Origin: Lachnospiraceae bacterium
Lineage (GTDB): Bacteria > Bacillota > Clostridia > Lachnospirales > Lachnospiraceae
Assembly: GCA_017484135.1 (NCBI GenBank)
Contig: JAFUTQ010000084.1
Coordinates: forward strand, 1 to 38,150
Reading direction: 5' to 3'
Length of the DNA stretch: 38,150 nucleotides
Shown here: positions 24,881 to 33,432 of the stretch, piece after piece
Layout of the letters: each line of letters opens with the position of its first letter
Numbering within the stretch: the first letter of the stretch is position 1
Position numbers and translations under genes: made by a program
The notes under the pieces: model-generated
What the model saw: only the letters and a program-made list of their open reading frames with translations
Database searches by the model: none
Told to the model about the DNA's origin: nothing

Positions 24881-25981
24881 ATGAGAGACATAACGCTACA
24901 TATAAACAACAACACGACTGCGACCTGCGTACCAAATGTTTTCATCGATGATCTGATGCCGGATGCAAACGGAGAGTATGTGAAAATATATCTGTATCTT
25001 CTCCGTTGTATGAATTCGGCAGAAGGCTTTTCTATGTCCAAAATTGCGGACAGGCTGGATCACACCGAAAAGGATATCCGACGCGCTTTGAAATACTGGG
25101 AGAAAAAACAGGTCTTAAAATTAGAATATGATGACAATGATCAGCTGGTCGGAATCTGCTTTTTGGATTCCTCTCTTGCCATGCCTGGTTCTGCGCCTGC
25201 GGTTTCGACCGTGCTCACCGCACCGGTTGTGACAGCCGTACCGGAAGTTCCCGCCGTTCCGGCTGAAGCTGACGCAGCACAGAAGATCCCTGCACGTCAT
25301 CCTTCCTACACACAGGATGATTTGCAGCAATTCCAACAGCATGAGGCGCATCGGGATCTTCTATATATTATTGAACGATATATCGGGCATCCCTTATCCT
25401 ACAATGATATCGAAAGCATCATGTATTGGCATCAGACGCTGGATCTCTCTGCGGATTTGATTGAATATCTGGTAGAGTCCTGTGTGGATAACGGGCACAA
25501 AAGCATCCGCTATATGGAGAAGGTGGCATTAAACTGGCACGCCTCCTCCATACGGACCGTAAGCGAGGCAAAACAGGCGACCGGTGCCTACTCCCGCACT
25601 TATTTCGGTGTCATGAAGGCCTTCGGTATCAGCAATCGCAATTTGATTGACTACGAGCGCGCACTGATTGATAAATGGACAAACAACTATCATTTTTCTC
25701 TGGATATTATTTCGGAAGCATGCAAACGAACCATCCAGGCTACAAACCAGCCGAGTTTTCAATATGCGGATTCCATTCTGGAGAACTGGTACAAAAATCA
25801 GGTGCATCAGGCTGAGGATATTGCTATGCTGGATCAAATTTACCGAAAAAACAAGGTGCCTGCCGGTCGGACAGCCGTCTCAGCGAAAGCTGTTTCCGGT
25901 AATCGCTTTAACAATTTTCCTCAACGCTCCTACAACTATGACCAGTTAGAGAAGCAGCTCCTAAACAGCTCGATTCAATAG
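24881..25981 (+). CDS. DnaD-domain replication initiation protein
   Basis: The 366-residue protein is of the DnaB/DnaD primosome family, which remodels DNA and helps load the replicative helicase. An N-terminal winged-helix (about 30-95; GEYVKIYLYLLRCMNSAEGF, SMSKIADRLDHTEKDIRRAL) is followed by an Ala/Pro/Val-rich linker (about 100-140). A DnaD domain (about 155-225) ends in SIRYMEKVALNWH. A second, similar domain (about 240-305) ends in YADSILENWYKN, so there are two DnaD modules. The start is ATG at 24881, behind AGAGGGAG; the -10 at 24845-24850 rules out longer readings. The next gene encodes the helicase loader, and the two should be co-transcribed. Confidence 0.9.
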   Translation: MRDITLHINNNTTATCVPNVFIDDLMPDANGEYVKIYLYLLRCMNSAEGFSMSKIADRLDHTEKDIRRALKYWEKKQVLKLEYDDNDQLVGICFLDSSLAMPGSAPAVSTVLTAPVVTAVPEVPAVPAEADAAQKIPARHPSYTQDDLQQFQQHEAHRDLLYIIERYIGHPLSYNDIESIMYWHQTLDLSADLIEYLVESCVDNGHKSIRYMEKVALNWHASSIRTVSEAKQATGAYSRTYFGVMKAFGISNRNLIDYERALIDKWTNNYHFSLDIISEACKRTIQATNQPSFQYADSILENWYKNQVHQAEDIAMLDQIYRKNKVPAGRTAVSAKAVSGNRFNNFPQRSYNYDQLEKQLLNSSIQ

Positions 25982-26001
25982 GATTCAATAGGATTCAATA
26001 G
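25972..26001 (+). repeat. Three exact tandem copies of a 10-mer
   Basis: GATTCAATAG occurs three times with no gap (25972, 25982, 25992). The first copy holds the last codons and the TAG stop of dnaD; the others fill the space to the loader gene and end just before its weak AAGGAAA site. Confidence 0.9.
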
Positions 26002-26018
26002 ATAAGGAAACGATTACT

Positions 26019-26999
26019 ATGGCACTGAACAACTCACAGTATGACACTCTGATGCGGGTCTATCAGACGCGTCGCCTGAACAACCAGCATCTCCACGAAC
26101 AACGCAGGGAGGAAGTATACACAAAAAATCCCCGGCTCGGGCAGATCGACCGGGAAATCGCCTCTCTCTCTGTAGCATCCGCAAAGCAGCTGCTGGATGG
26201 CGAGTTCTCTGCCCTGTCAAATCTGAAGGAAAAACTTGCGGCGCTTCGCACAGAACGTGCCTCCATCATAAAACATCTGGGGTACTCTGAAGATTATCTT
26301 CAGCCGATATACAACTGCCCGGATTGTCAGGACACCGGCTTTATTGCAAATGAACGGTGTCACTGTTTTGTGCAGGCGGCCATAGATCTGGTTTATACGC
26401 AGTCAAATATTCGGGAGATTTTGCAAACAGAAAATTTTGAACACTTTTCCTACGATTATTACTCCAGAGAACAGATCAATCCATCCACCGGTCTCTCAGC
26501 TTACGACACAGCGGTAGAGGCAGTTGACATCTGCAAAAGCTTTATCAATAACTTTGACCGGGAATTTTCGAATTTGTTTTTTTATGGTGAGACCGGGGTC
26601 GGAAAAACTTTTTTTTCAAACTGCGTGGCAAAAGAATTATTGGATCGCGGTCATTCCGTTATCTACTTTACATCCTTTCAATTGTTTGATATCCTTGAAA
26701 AGTGCAAATTTCAAAAGGATGCCGATGCAATTGCTGCAAATCAGAATATTTTCGACTGCGATCTGCTGATTATTGATGATCTTGGTACGGAAATGTCCAA
26801 TTCCTTTACGGTATCCCAACTGTTTTTGTGCCTGAATGAACGTATGCTGCACAAAAAATCCACCTTGATCTCTACAAATCTTCCTATGAACGAGTTGGCT
26901 GATATTTATTCGGAGCGCACCTGCTCCCGCATTTTCAGTGCATACACTTTGATCAAGCTGTTCGGAGAGGATATACGCATCCAAAAGAAAATTCATTAG
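26019..26999 (+). CDS. DnaC/DnaI-like helicase loader ATPase
   Basis: The 326-residue AAA+ protein would deliver the replicative helicase to DNA. The N-terminal third is helical and would contact the helicase. It is followed by a zinc-binding cluster with Cys100, Cys103, Cys114 and Cys116 (CPDCQDTGF, CHC) as in B. subtilis DnaI. The ATPase domain has Walker A GETGVGKTF (190-198), Walker B DLLIIDDLGTE (about 248-258), sensor 1 in LISTNLP, and an arginine in CSRIFSAY. It lies 37 nt after dnaD. A role as DnaI counterpart is inferred from domain layout and context. Confidence 0.92.
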   Translation: MALNNSQYDTLMRVYQTRRLNNQHLHEQRREEVYTKNPRLGQIDREIASLSVASAKQLLDGEFSALSNLKEKLAALRTERASIIKHLGYSEDYLQPIYNCPDCQDTGFIANERCHCFVQAAIDLVYTQSNIREILQTENFEHFSYDYYSREQINPSTGLSAYDTAVEAVDICKSFINNFDREFSNLFFYGETGVGKTFFSNCVAKELLDRGHSVIYFTSFQLFDILEKCKFQKDADAIAANQNIFDCDLLIIDDLGTEMSNSFTVSQLFLCLNERMLHKKSTLISTNLPMNELADIYSERTCSRIFSAYTLIKLFGEDIRIQKKIH

Positions 27000-27060
27000 A
27001 TTCACTCTATTGAATATAGAAAGCAATTATCTGATAATCAAAAAAGAAGGAGTCACTCAC

Positions 27061-28236
27061 ATGTCAAAAAACGAAAACAACTTACCAAACATTCCATACG
27101 GAAATCTCGGAATCATTCCATTGCAGAGCTGCATGGAATTGGGCGAAAAAATCGACCAGTATCTGGTGCGCTGGAGAAAGGCCGATGAAAAAAAGCATCC
27201 CAATTCTCCGTTTCTGCAAAACAGCCAGCGCGATACCTATATTTTGAAGGCCTCGAATCCGCGTTTCGGCTCCGGCGAAGCAAAGGGTGTCTTAAAGGAA
27301 AGTGCCCGCGGGTATGACCTGTTTATCATGGTAGATGTGACAAATTACAGCATCACTTATTCCATTTGCGGACATACCAATCATATGTCTCCGGATGATC
27401 ACTACGCGGATCTGAAGCGTATCATTGCCGCCTGCGGCGGAAAGGCCCGTCGTATTACCGTCATCATTCCGTTTTTGTATGAAAGCCGTCAGCATCGGCG
27501 CACGACCCGGGAATCCATGGACTGCGCACTGGCACTTCAGGAACTGGTAAACATGGGTGTTGACAACATTATCACCTTTGATGCACACGATCCCCGGGTA
27601 TTGAATGCGATTCCGTTACAGGGTTTTGAATCCGTGCAGCCCGCCTACCAGTTTATCAAAGGAATCTGCCAGAACGTAAAGGATTTACAGATTGATTCCG
27701 AGCATCTGATGATTGTCAGCCCGGACGAAGGTGCCACAGGACGTGCGATTTATCTTGCCAATGTATTAGGCATTGATATCGGAATGTTTTATAAACGCCG
27801 GGATTACAGCAGGATTGTCGACGGACGCAATCCGATCGTTGCGCATGAATTTTTGGGCAGCTCTGTAGAGGGAAAGGATATCCTGATCATTGACGATATG
27901 ATTTCATCGGGAGACAGCATGATTGACGTTGCCACCGAACTGAAAAAAAGAAAGGCAAACCGTATCTTTGTCGTCGCTACCTTTGGTCTGTTTACCAACG
28001 GTCTCGAGAAATTTGACAAAGCAGTGGAGGAGGGAAAAATTTTCAGAGTCGTAACAACGAATCTGACCTATCAGACACCGGAGCTGTTGAACCGTCCGTA
28101 TTACATCAACTGCGATATGAGCAAATATATCGCATATATCATTGATACCCTAAACCATGATTCCTCCATCAGCGAGCTGTTAGACCCGCACGAGCGAATC
28201 CTAAAGCTGGTAAACAAATACCGCAAAGAACAATAA
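27061..28236 (+). CDS. prs: Ribose-phosphate pyrophosphokinase, long divergent form
   Basis: The enzyme makes PRPP from ribose-5-phosphate and ATP for nucleotides, His and Trp. At 391 residues it is longer than the usual 310-320. The extra length comes from an N-terminal extension and internal insertions. DAHDPR (about 174-179) is the metal/ribose site. GATGRAIYLANVLG and the PRPP loop ILIIDDMISSGDSM (about 274-287) are recognisable, although the loop differs from the usual DDMIDTAGT. YESRQHRRTTRES matches the regulatory flexible region. It starts at 27061, behind AGAAGGAG, 61 nt after the loader gene, and is probably in the same transcript. A second, standard prs may exist elsewhere in the genome. 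Confidence 0.88.
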   Translation: MSKNENNLPNIPYGNLGIIPLQSCMELGEKIDQYLVRWRKADEKKHPNSPFLQNSQRDTYILKASNPRFGSGEAKGVLKESARGYDLFIMVDVTNYSITYSICGHTNHMSPDDHYADLKRIIAACGGKARRITVIIPFLYESRQHRRTTRESMDCALALQELVNMGVDNIITFDAHDPRVLNAIPLQGFESVQPAYQFIKGICQNVKDLQIDSEHLMIVSPDEGATGRAIYLANVLGIDIGMFYKRRDYSRIVDGRNPIVAHEFLGSSVEGKDILIIDDMISSGDSMIDVATELKKRKANRIFVVATFGLFTNGLEKFDKAVEEGKIFRVVTTNLTYQTPELLNRPYYINCDMSKYIAYIIDTLNHDSSISELLDPHERILKLVNKYRKEQ

Positions 28237-28253
28237 ATGTGTGCATAAAGAAG

Positions 28254-28292
28254 GAACGCTGTATGGCTCAATGTCCATACAGCGTTCTCTTA
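28254..28292. terminator. prs terminator, possibly shared with the convergent gene
   Basis: 13-bp stem GAACGCTGTATGG (28254-28266) / CCATACAGCGTTC (28275-28287) with an 8-nt loop, followed by a short pyrimidine-rich tail. Confidence 0.65.
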
Positions 28293-28326
28293 ATAAATGC
28301 ACCATCTAAAATATCAATGTCAATTC

Positions 28327-28725
28327 TTAGAACAAATTCAAACGTCCAACACTCTTTTCATTAATTACATAATATGCAGTATACTCTTCCGGCTTTAAAT
28401 AAATCTTTAAAGATTTAATCGAAGAAGGTCTGTGTCCTTCTGCAACAAAAGCTTCCTTTGCCTTTTCGATAATATCATTTACTCCGGCTTCGTTTCCATA
28501 GAACTGAACAAAAACCTCAGCCTCAAACTCCTTCTTGTCTGCTTTTTTTGCAGCCTCTTTCCTTGTGGTTCCCTTAGCAGGCCCTCTCTTACCGGTGCCT
28601 CTTCCAGCGGTCTTGTTTCCCTCTGTCTTTGTTGCCGTTTTGGTATCAGCTGCTTTTGCCTTTGTCTCTGATGTTTTTGTCGTCGATGCCCCTGTTGATG
28701 CTTTTGCTTCTGCTTTCTTCTGCAT
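28327..28725 (-). CDS. DUF6465 family protein
   Basis: The 132-residue protein has a low-complexity Ala/Lys/Thr/Gly-rich first half (about 1-62). The second half is folded (about 66-132; FEAEVFVQFYGNEAGVNDII, IKSLKIYLKPEEYTAYYVIN). The C-terminal half matches DUF6465, a small domain frequent in Lachnospiraceae with unknown function. The basic, disordered N-terminus resembles histone-like tails and could bind nucleic acid; that is only inference. The start at 28725 follows GGAGGG. It is 19 nt after the HPr-like gene and shares its promoter. Confidence 0.8.
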   Translation of the reverse strand: MQKKAEAKASTGASTTKTSETKAKAADTKTATKTEGNKTAGRGTGKRGPAKGTTRKEAAKKADKKEFEAEVFVQFYGNEAGVNDIIEKAKEAFVAEGHRPSSIKSLKIYLKPEEYTAYYVINEKSVGRLNLF

Positions 28726-28744
28726 TATAATTCCCTCCTGAAAA

Positions 28745-28999
28745 TTAATCACAAACTAAAAATTTTTCCATCGCCAAAATAGCTTCCTCTTCATCCACAC
28801 CATCTGCCACAATATTTACCGTCATACCCTTTGATGGATTAAATGCCATAATTCCCATAATACTTTTTGCATTAATCTTTCGATTCTCGCTTTCCAAAAC
28901 GATATTGCTATCAAACTGGCAAGCTACCTGAACTAATTCAGCAATTGGATTGTCATGTTTATTCGCTACTTCTGAAACCGTCACTTCTTTTCTACTCAT
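28745..28999 (-). CDS. HPr-like phosphocarrier with altered active-site loop
   Basis: The 84-residue protein has the HPr fold and length. His15 (the phosphorylated histidine) and Ser46 (the HPr-kinase site, in INAKSIMGIMAF) fall at exactly the standard positions. The usual GLHARPA loop, however, reads NKHDNPI here, so Arg17, which stabilises phospho-His15, is Asn, and Ala16 is Asp. It may be a regulatory or specialised HPr in which Ser46 signalling persists but sugar transport is weak, loosely like Crh. No enzyme I or PTS permease gene is present. The start at 28999 follows GAGGAAG. Confidence 0.8.
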   Translation of the reverse strand: MSRKEVTVSEVANKHDNPIAELVQVACQFDSNIVLESENRKINAKSIMGIMAFNPSKGMTVNIVADGVDEEEAILAMEKFLVCD

Positions 29000-29035
29000 G
29001 ATTATCCACTTCCTCGCTTTTTTCAGTACAAAAAG

Positions 29036-29064
29036 AATATAACTTATTACTCTTTTTTTTGCAA
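29036..29064 (-). promoter_or_regulatory. Promoter of the HPr-like/DUF6465 operon
   Basis: Minus-strand -35 TTGCAA (29059-29064), 17-bp spacer, -10 TATATT (29036-29041), about 37 nt before the start codon. Confidence 0.7.
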
Positions 29065-29155
29065 CCCCCTGTTTTATTTTTCTGTAAATTATGTCAATGA
29101 ATGAATCCAAGCCCATTTTTTTTTATGCAAATTGAATAGAAAAATGCCGCTTTGA

Positions 29156-30820
29156 TCAGCCCTGACGCTTAAGCTGTGACTGGAAAGCAAACGCATCCCG
29201 CGCAATTACCCGGCTCATTGCAAGCAGACAAATAAGGTTCGGAATCGCCATCAGTGCATTGGCAATATCCGAAAGATTCCACACCAGCTCCAATGCCGTC
29301 GTTGCACCTGCATAAGCAATCAGAGAAAAAATGATTCGATACACGAGATTAAATTTCTGTGTCTTTACTAAAAACTCAAATGCTTTTTCTCCATGATATT
29401 CCCATCCCAGAATCGTAGAAAATGCAAACAGAACAATGCCGATGCTTACCATCCAGCCGCCTTGTTTTCCAAGCGCAGACTGAAATGCCAGAATTGTAAG
29501 CGCAGCTCCTGCAACCGGAGAAGCGTACACAAAGGTTCCATCCTTCCGAAACATACATTTCTCCCCTTTTTCGTTCGTCCACCCGGTTCCTTCAAGTTCC
29601 GTTTTTCCCTCCTGCTGTGTGTCTGTTTCCTCCATCGGCAACCGTGTATATACCTCCACATGCTCCTGCTGCATCAGGGTAAGTGTCGTTCCTTCTATTG
29701 TATAGGTATATTCCTTCTCTTCCTGACCATTTTCATTTTCAAACATGATACGCAGCGTGTTTTCTTCTGCCGCATAAATACCTGCGGCTGTCTCCTGCGT
29801 ACTGCCCAGTACGCCGGAACAGGCGATACACAGTCCGGTAATGGTGCACACCACGATCGTGTCAAAAAAAGTTCCCGTCATATTGATATACCCCTGACGA
29901 ACCGGACTGTCTGTGGCTGCAGCAGCCGCTGTAATTGCCGCCGAGCCCATTCCGGCTTCATTGGAAAAGACTCCTCTTGCAACGCCAAAACGCAAGGCCT
30001 GCAGCATGGATGCCGTGATCGTACCGCACATTCCTCCCTCTGCTGCCCGAAGACTAAATGCCATGCGAAAAATCATCGCAAGACCTGCAGGCAGATTTTT
30101 TATATGAATGAGAATGACAAGGATTCCGGCAGCCACATAAAAAACCGCCATGAACGGAACCACGACAGAAGACACCTTCGAAATAGATCGAATGCCACCC
30201 ACAAGAATAAAGAACGATAGCAGCATCAGCAATATTCCGGTAATTTGGGGCGAAATCAAAAACGTTTTCTGCAACGCCTGCGAAATAGAATTTGCCTGCG
30301 TTAGATTTCCGATGCCAAAGGATGCCAATACCGCAAACAATGCAAAGAGCCACCCCAGCACACTTCCCGCCCTTCTGTTTCCAAAGGCTTTTTTAATCGT
30401 ATACATGGGGCCGCCGGACATCTCCCCTTTCTCATTGACCTCACGGTATTTTACCGCAAGCATACACTCACTGAATTTGGAAGAAAGCCCGAAAAAGGCA
30501 GAAACCCACATCCACACCAATGCTCCGGGACCGCCGGAAACCATGGCGGTTGCCACTCCCACAATGTTTCCCGTCCCAATGGTTGCCGCCAATGCCGTGG
30601 TCAATGCGGAAAACGGTGTAATATCCCCGCTTCCCTTTTTTCGGCTTCTTGCCTCTCTGCCCAAGGCGAGCCGCAGGGCATAGCCGAGATTTCTCCACGG
30701 AAGAAAATGGAGCCGGACAGTCAAAAAAACACCGGTTCCAACCAGCAAAAGCAGCATTGCCGGCCCCCACACAATCTCGTCTGCCTTCCCCACGATCTGT
30801 AACACCTGTCCCATACCCAT
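29156..30820 (-). CDS. AGCS-family Na+/alanine or glycine symporter with inserted domain
   Basis: The 554-residue membrane carrier belongs to the alanine/glycine:cation symporter family. It has the signature TALAATIGTGNIVGVATAMV (about 75-94), SGGPMY at 135-140, the FSNEAGMGSAAITAAAA motif (285-301) and GWEYHGEKAFEFL near 472-484. Typical members are 450-490 residues. The excess lies at 341-433, between the helix ending CIACSGVLGS and the helix beginning SPVAGAALTILAF, and is a polar, beta-rich segment. It is therefore in an extramembrane loop that is normally short. No riboswitch or amino-acid gene is adjacent. The start is at 30820 (MGMGQ), with GGAGAG upstream; Met3 is an alternative. Confidence 0.9.
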   Translation of the reverse strand: MGMGQVLQIVGKADEIVWGPAMLLLLVGTGVFLTVRLHFLPWRNLGYALRLALGREARSRKKGSGDITPFSALTTALAATIGTGNIVGVATAMVSGGPGALVWMWVSAFFGLSSKFSECMLAVKYREVNEKGEMSGGPMYTIKKAFGNRRAGSVLGWLFALFAVLASFGIGNLTQANSISQALQKTFLISPQITGILLMLLSFFILVGGIRSISKVSSVVVPFMAVFYVAAGILVILIHIKNLPAGLAMIFRMAFSLRAAEGGMCGTITASMLQALRFGVARGVFSNEAGMGSAAITAAAAATDSPVRQGYINMTGTFFDTIVVCTITGLCIACSGVLGSTQETAAGIYAAEENTLRIMFENENGQEEKEYTYTIEGTTLTLMQQEHVEVYTRLPMEETDTQQEGKTELEGTGWTNEKGEKCMFRKDGTFVYASPVAGAALTILAFQSALGKQGGWMVSIGIVLFAFSTILGWEYHGEKAFEFLVKTQKFNLVYRIIFSLIAYAGATTALELVWNLSDIANALMAIPNLICLLAMSRVIARDAFAFQSQLKRQG

Positions 30821-30879
30821 CCGGCTTCTCTCCTGCTTTCCGGCTGCTTTTGCCCTCCATTCTTAATATATATTGTAGT

Positions 30880-33411
30880 CTACTCCTCCTTCAGATATGC
30901 CAGATATACATTCCCGGCCCGTGCAAATCGCTCCCGTGCCGTCAAAAAGGTGATCTTTTCCACTTCCCCCGTCAACGGGTCATAGATATGAAGGTTTTTT
31001 TCATCATAGCCCACAAGCAATACTCCATGCTCCCCGCTTTCCATGGCAAATACCGGCGTTCCCAGACTGATATAATATAATACCGCTTCCACATCACAAC
31101 CGCTGAGATCCACAATCTGTCCGTCTGTCAATGATTCACTCAAAATCTGGCTGGGTGTCTCTCCTGCCTCCAGCCGCAATTCCGCCGCAATACTGATCTG
31201 TTGGCTCTGTGCCATGGCATTTAGTGCTTTTGCAAGCGAGCTGCTGTCCATGTCCGTCTCGCCGATCGTCACTTCCAAATCCGGCCGCGCAGACCGCCAT
31301 GCCCGCTTCCAGATATACTGCTGGCGGTTCCCCACAACGACCCCCATATTCGCATTTGCCACGCGGATTGCGGAGGCTGCCTCCGTTGCTGCGGCAATCA
31401 CCTTTCCCCGTGCATATACATAATAGTATTCCTCCGGCTCCTCTTCTCCCAGATCAATGGTGCTGTCCTCCTCCAAAAGAATCTGCTTGGGAGTCAGAAA
31501 GCGTTTTGACTCAATCTTCGCATATTCATTCATTACCAGGTGGGTTTCTGTTTCTTTCCGGTCCGTCACCATACTGCTCAGTCCGACCATCGTAAACAGT
31601 CCGCCCTCGCGATTCATGATTGTATCCCCCGGTGCTTCGGAATAATTAAATCCGTTATACTCAAGACGATTTAAATAGATGGTGTCGTCCCTGACCTCAA
31701 TGGACTCCGTATAATAACCATCCTTGTGATAATCCTTGAGCACTTCATGCTCCGGCGATTCCGTTGCAATGATATAGACATCGCTCATCGGATACTTTCG
31801 GTTACCCGCCTGATCGGTATATACCCGATCTTCCTCCACTTCTCCGTAGATCAGATCGTCCCCCATAAAATTCAGCGGTCTGACATAATAATGATCATGA
31901 GGCTGGATTTCGAAGCTGCTGCCGTTTTCCAGATTCAGCACTACAAGCGGCTTGTCAATCCTTCCGTCTCCATCCTCAATATATGCAATATAATGACTGT
32001 CTGCCGACACAGTGTAGCTTTCCGGATTCAGTTCCTTCACCACCTCTGTAACCTCCCGCGTCATCAGATCAATCTCATACAGCGTCCGGTTCATCACAAT
32101 GAAAAAATGTCCTGTCTCATTTTCATAAATAAGCTGTCCTAATTCCGATTTCAGCACCTCATAGGAATGAGTAGACGGAAGAAATAGTTCCTCCTCCACC
32201 GTATTAATCACACTGTCATAATGATAGACGCAGATGCCCACCTGACCCTCGTGATGTTCGCGGTTCATATAGCCATATACCACAAAATCAACGCTTCCGG
32301 TTTCATCTACCTTGACAATCCGAATGCTGTGCTCCATATGGTTTTCGCGGTCGTCCACACCCTCATATCCGCGAAAGCTGAACACCTGTGTCAGCTTCTG
32401 CTCCAATACACTGTAACACCACAGGTCTCCTTCCGCCACAAAGCAGACATGGCTGCCGTTTCCGTTACTCTTGTATTCTATATTCTGATTTCCGATCCCC
32501 AGATCAATATAATTCTCACGAAAATTGTCGCTGTCCGCGCGAAACAATTCGTTCATGGTACGTCTGTAATCCAAAAGATACATACGCTCGGGAGAATGTC
32601 TCAGCCTGTAATACTCCTCCACATTGTAATATTCCGATTCCCCGTCCGCGCCGGTAGCAGTCACCACATAATCCAGCATCACAACATTATAAAAAGGGTT
32701 GATCTCTTTCAGGCTGACGGACGGATTTCCTACCGGTTTTCCATCAAAATCTGCCCATGCCACCTGCTTTAAGGAGGAATGTATGGTCACCTCTGCCAGC
32801 GTGGTATTATCCGCCGAGGAATCGGGCTCCATATAAGTGGCAAGATTCTTATAGTCTTCTTTACTCCATGAACTGTCGTAAAAATTCCGCGCAAATTCTA
32901 TGCTCTCTCTGACATAGCAGTCTGACGGCTCAATGATCCGCGTATAAAATCTGACCGTCTCATCCTCATGTGTCAGAGATAAGATCAGCAAATATTCCCG
33001 GTTTGCATCCAACAGATTCTGAATCATCAAATCCGCTGTAATCAGGCCATTGCTGTACTCATACTCATCGACGACCGACTTTGCAATGAGACGCTCCGTG
33101 TCCATACTGCGGATTTCATAGCTGATCTCATCGACCGCATACTGATTGGTATGAATACACATAGGCAGAATGTGATCCGTATCTACCGGCGTAATATCAT
33201 TCCTCATATAAATCGCATTCATCTCATCCACATAGCCATACAGCCTGTTTATTTCTTTTTCCTGATAAAACATGGTGACGGTGGGCAATACTGCCTCTCC
33301 CATTTCCGTCGTCATATCCTGATTGGTCTTGTTGGTCACATAACCAAACACTTTGACAGCCGTCAGAAAGACGACTGTCAATATGATGGCCCGTATGATT
33401 CCTTTGTTCAT
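30880..33411 (-). CDS. Membrane-anchored protein with propeller-like region and papain-like C-terminal domain
   Basis: This 843-residue protein has one N-terminal membrane helix (about 7-24) and a large extracytoplasmic part. The middle (about 290-600) has repeated strand pairs such as ESYTVSADSHYIAYIEDGDG and HEVLKDYHKDGYYTESIEVR, resembling a beta-propeller. The C-terminus (about 690-840) has GNRQQYIWKRAW, VDLSGCDVEAVLYYISLGTP and GEHGVLLVGYDEKNLHIYDP, a C39-like/papain-like pattern with His and Asp. The normal catalytic Cys before the first helix is not visible. It may be an inactive peptidase-like domain. It starts 21 nt after the small gene at 33433 and probably acts with it at the cell surface. 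No family name is assigned. Confidence 0.75.
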   Translation of the reverse strand: MNKGIIRAIILTVVFLTAVKVFGYVTNKTNQDMTTEMGEAVLPTVTMFYQEKEINRLYGYVDEMNAIYMRNDITPVDTDHILPMCIHTNQYAVDEISYEIRSMDTERLIAKSVVDEYEYSNGLITADLMIQNLLDANREYLLILSLTHEDETVRFYTRIIEPSDCYVRESIEFARNFYDSSWSKEDYKNLATYMEPDSSADNTTLAEVTIHSSLKQVAWADFDGKPVGNPSVSLKEINPFYNVVMLDYVVTATGADGESEYYNVEEYYRLRHSPERMYLLDYRRTMNELFRADSDNFRENYIDLGIGNQNIEYKSNGNGSHVCFVAEGDLWCYSVLEQKLTQVFSFRGYEGVDDRENHMEHSIRIVKVDETGSVDFVVYGYMNREHHEGQVGICVYHYDSVINTVEEELFLPSTHSYEVLKSELGQLIYENETGHFFIVMNRTLYEIDLMTREVTEVVKELNPESYTVSADSHYIAYIEDGDGRIDKPLVVLNLENGSSFEIQPHDHYYVRPLNFMGDDLIYGEVEEDRVYTDQAGNRKYPMSDVYIIATESPEHEVLKDYHKDGYYTESIEVRDDTIYLNRLEYNGFNYSEAPGDTIMNREGGLFTMVGLSSMVTDRKETETHLVMNEYAKIESKRFLTPKQILLEEDSTIDLGEEEPEEYYYVYARGKVIAAATEAASAIRVANANMGVVVGNRQQYIWKRAWRSARPDLEVTIGETDMDSSSLAKALNAMAQSQQISIAAELRLEAGETPSQILSESLTDGQIVDLSGCDVEAVLYYISLGTPVFAMESGEHGVLLVGYDEKNLHIYDPLTGEVEKITFLTARERFARAGNVYLAYLKEE

Positions 33412-33432
33412 CTGCTCACATCCTCTATTCTG

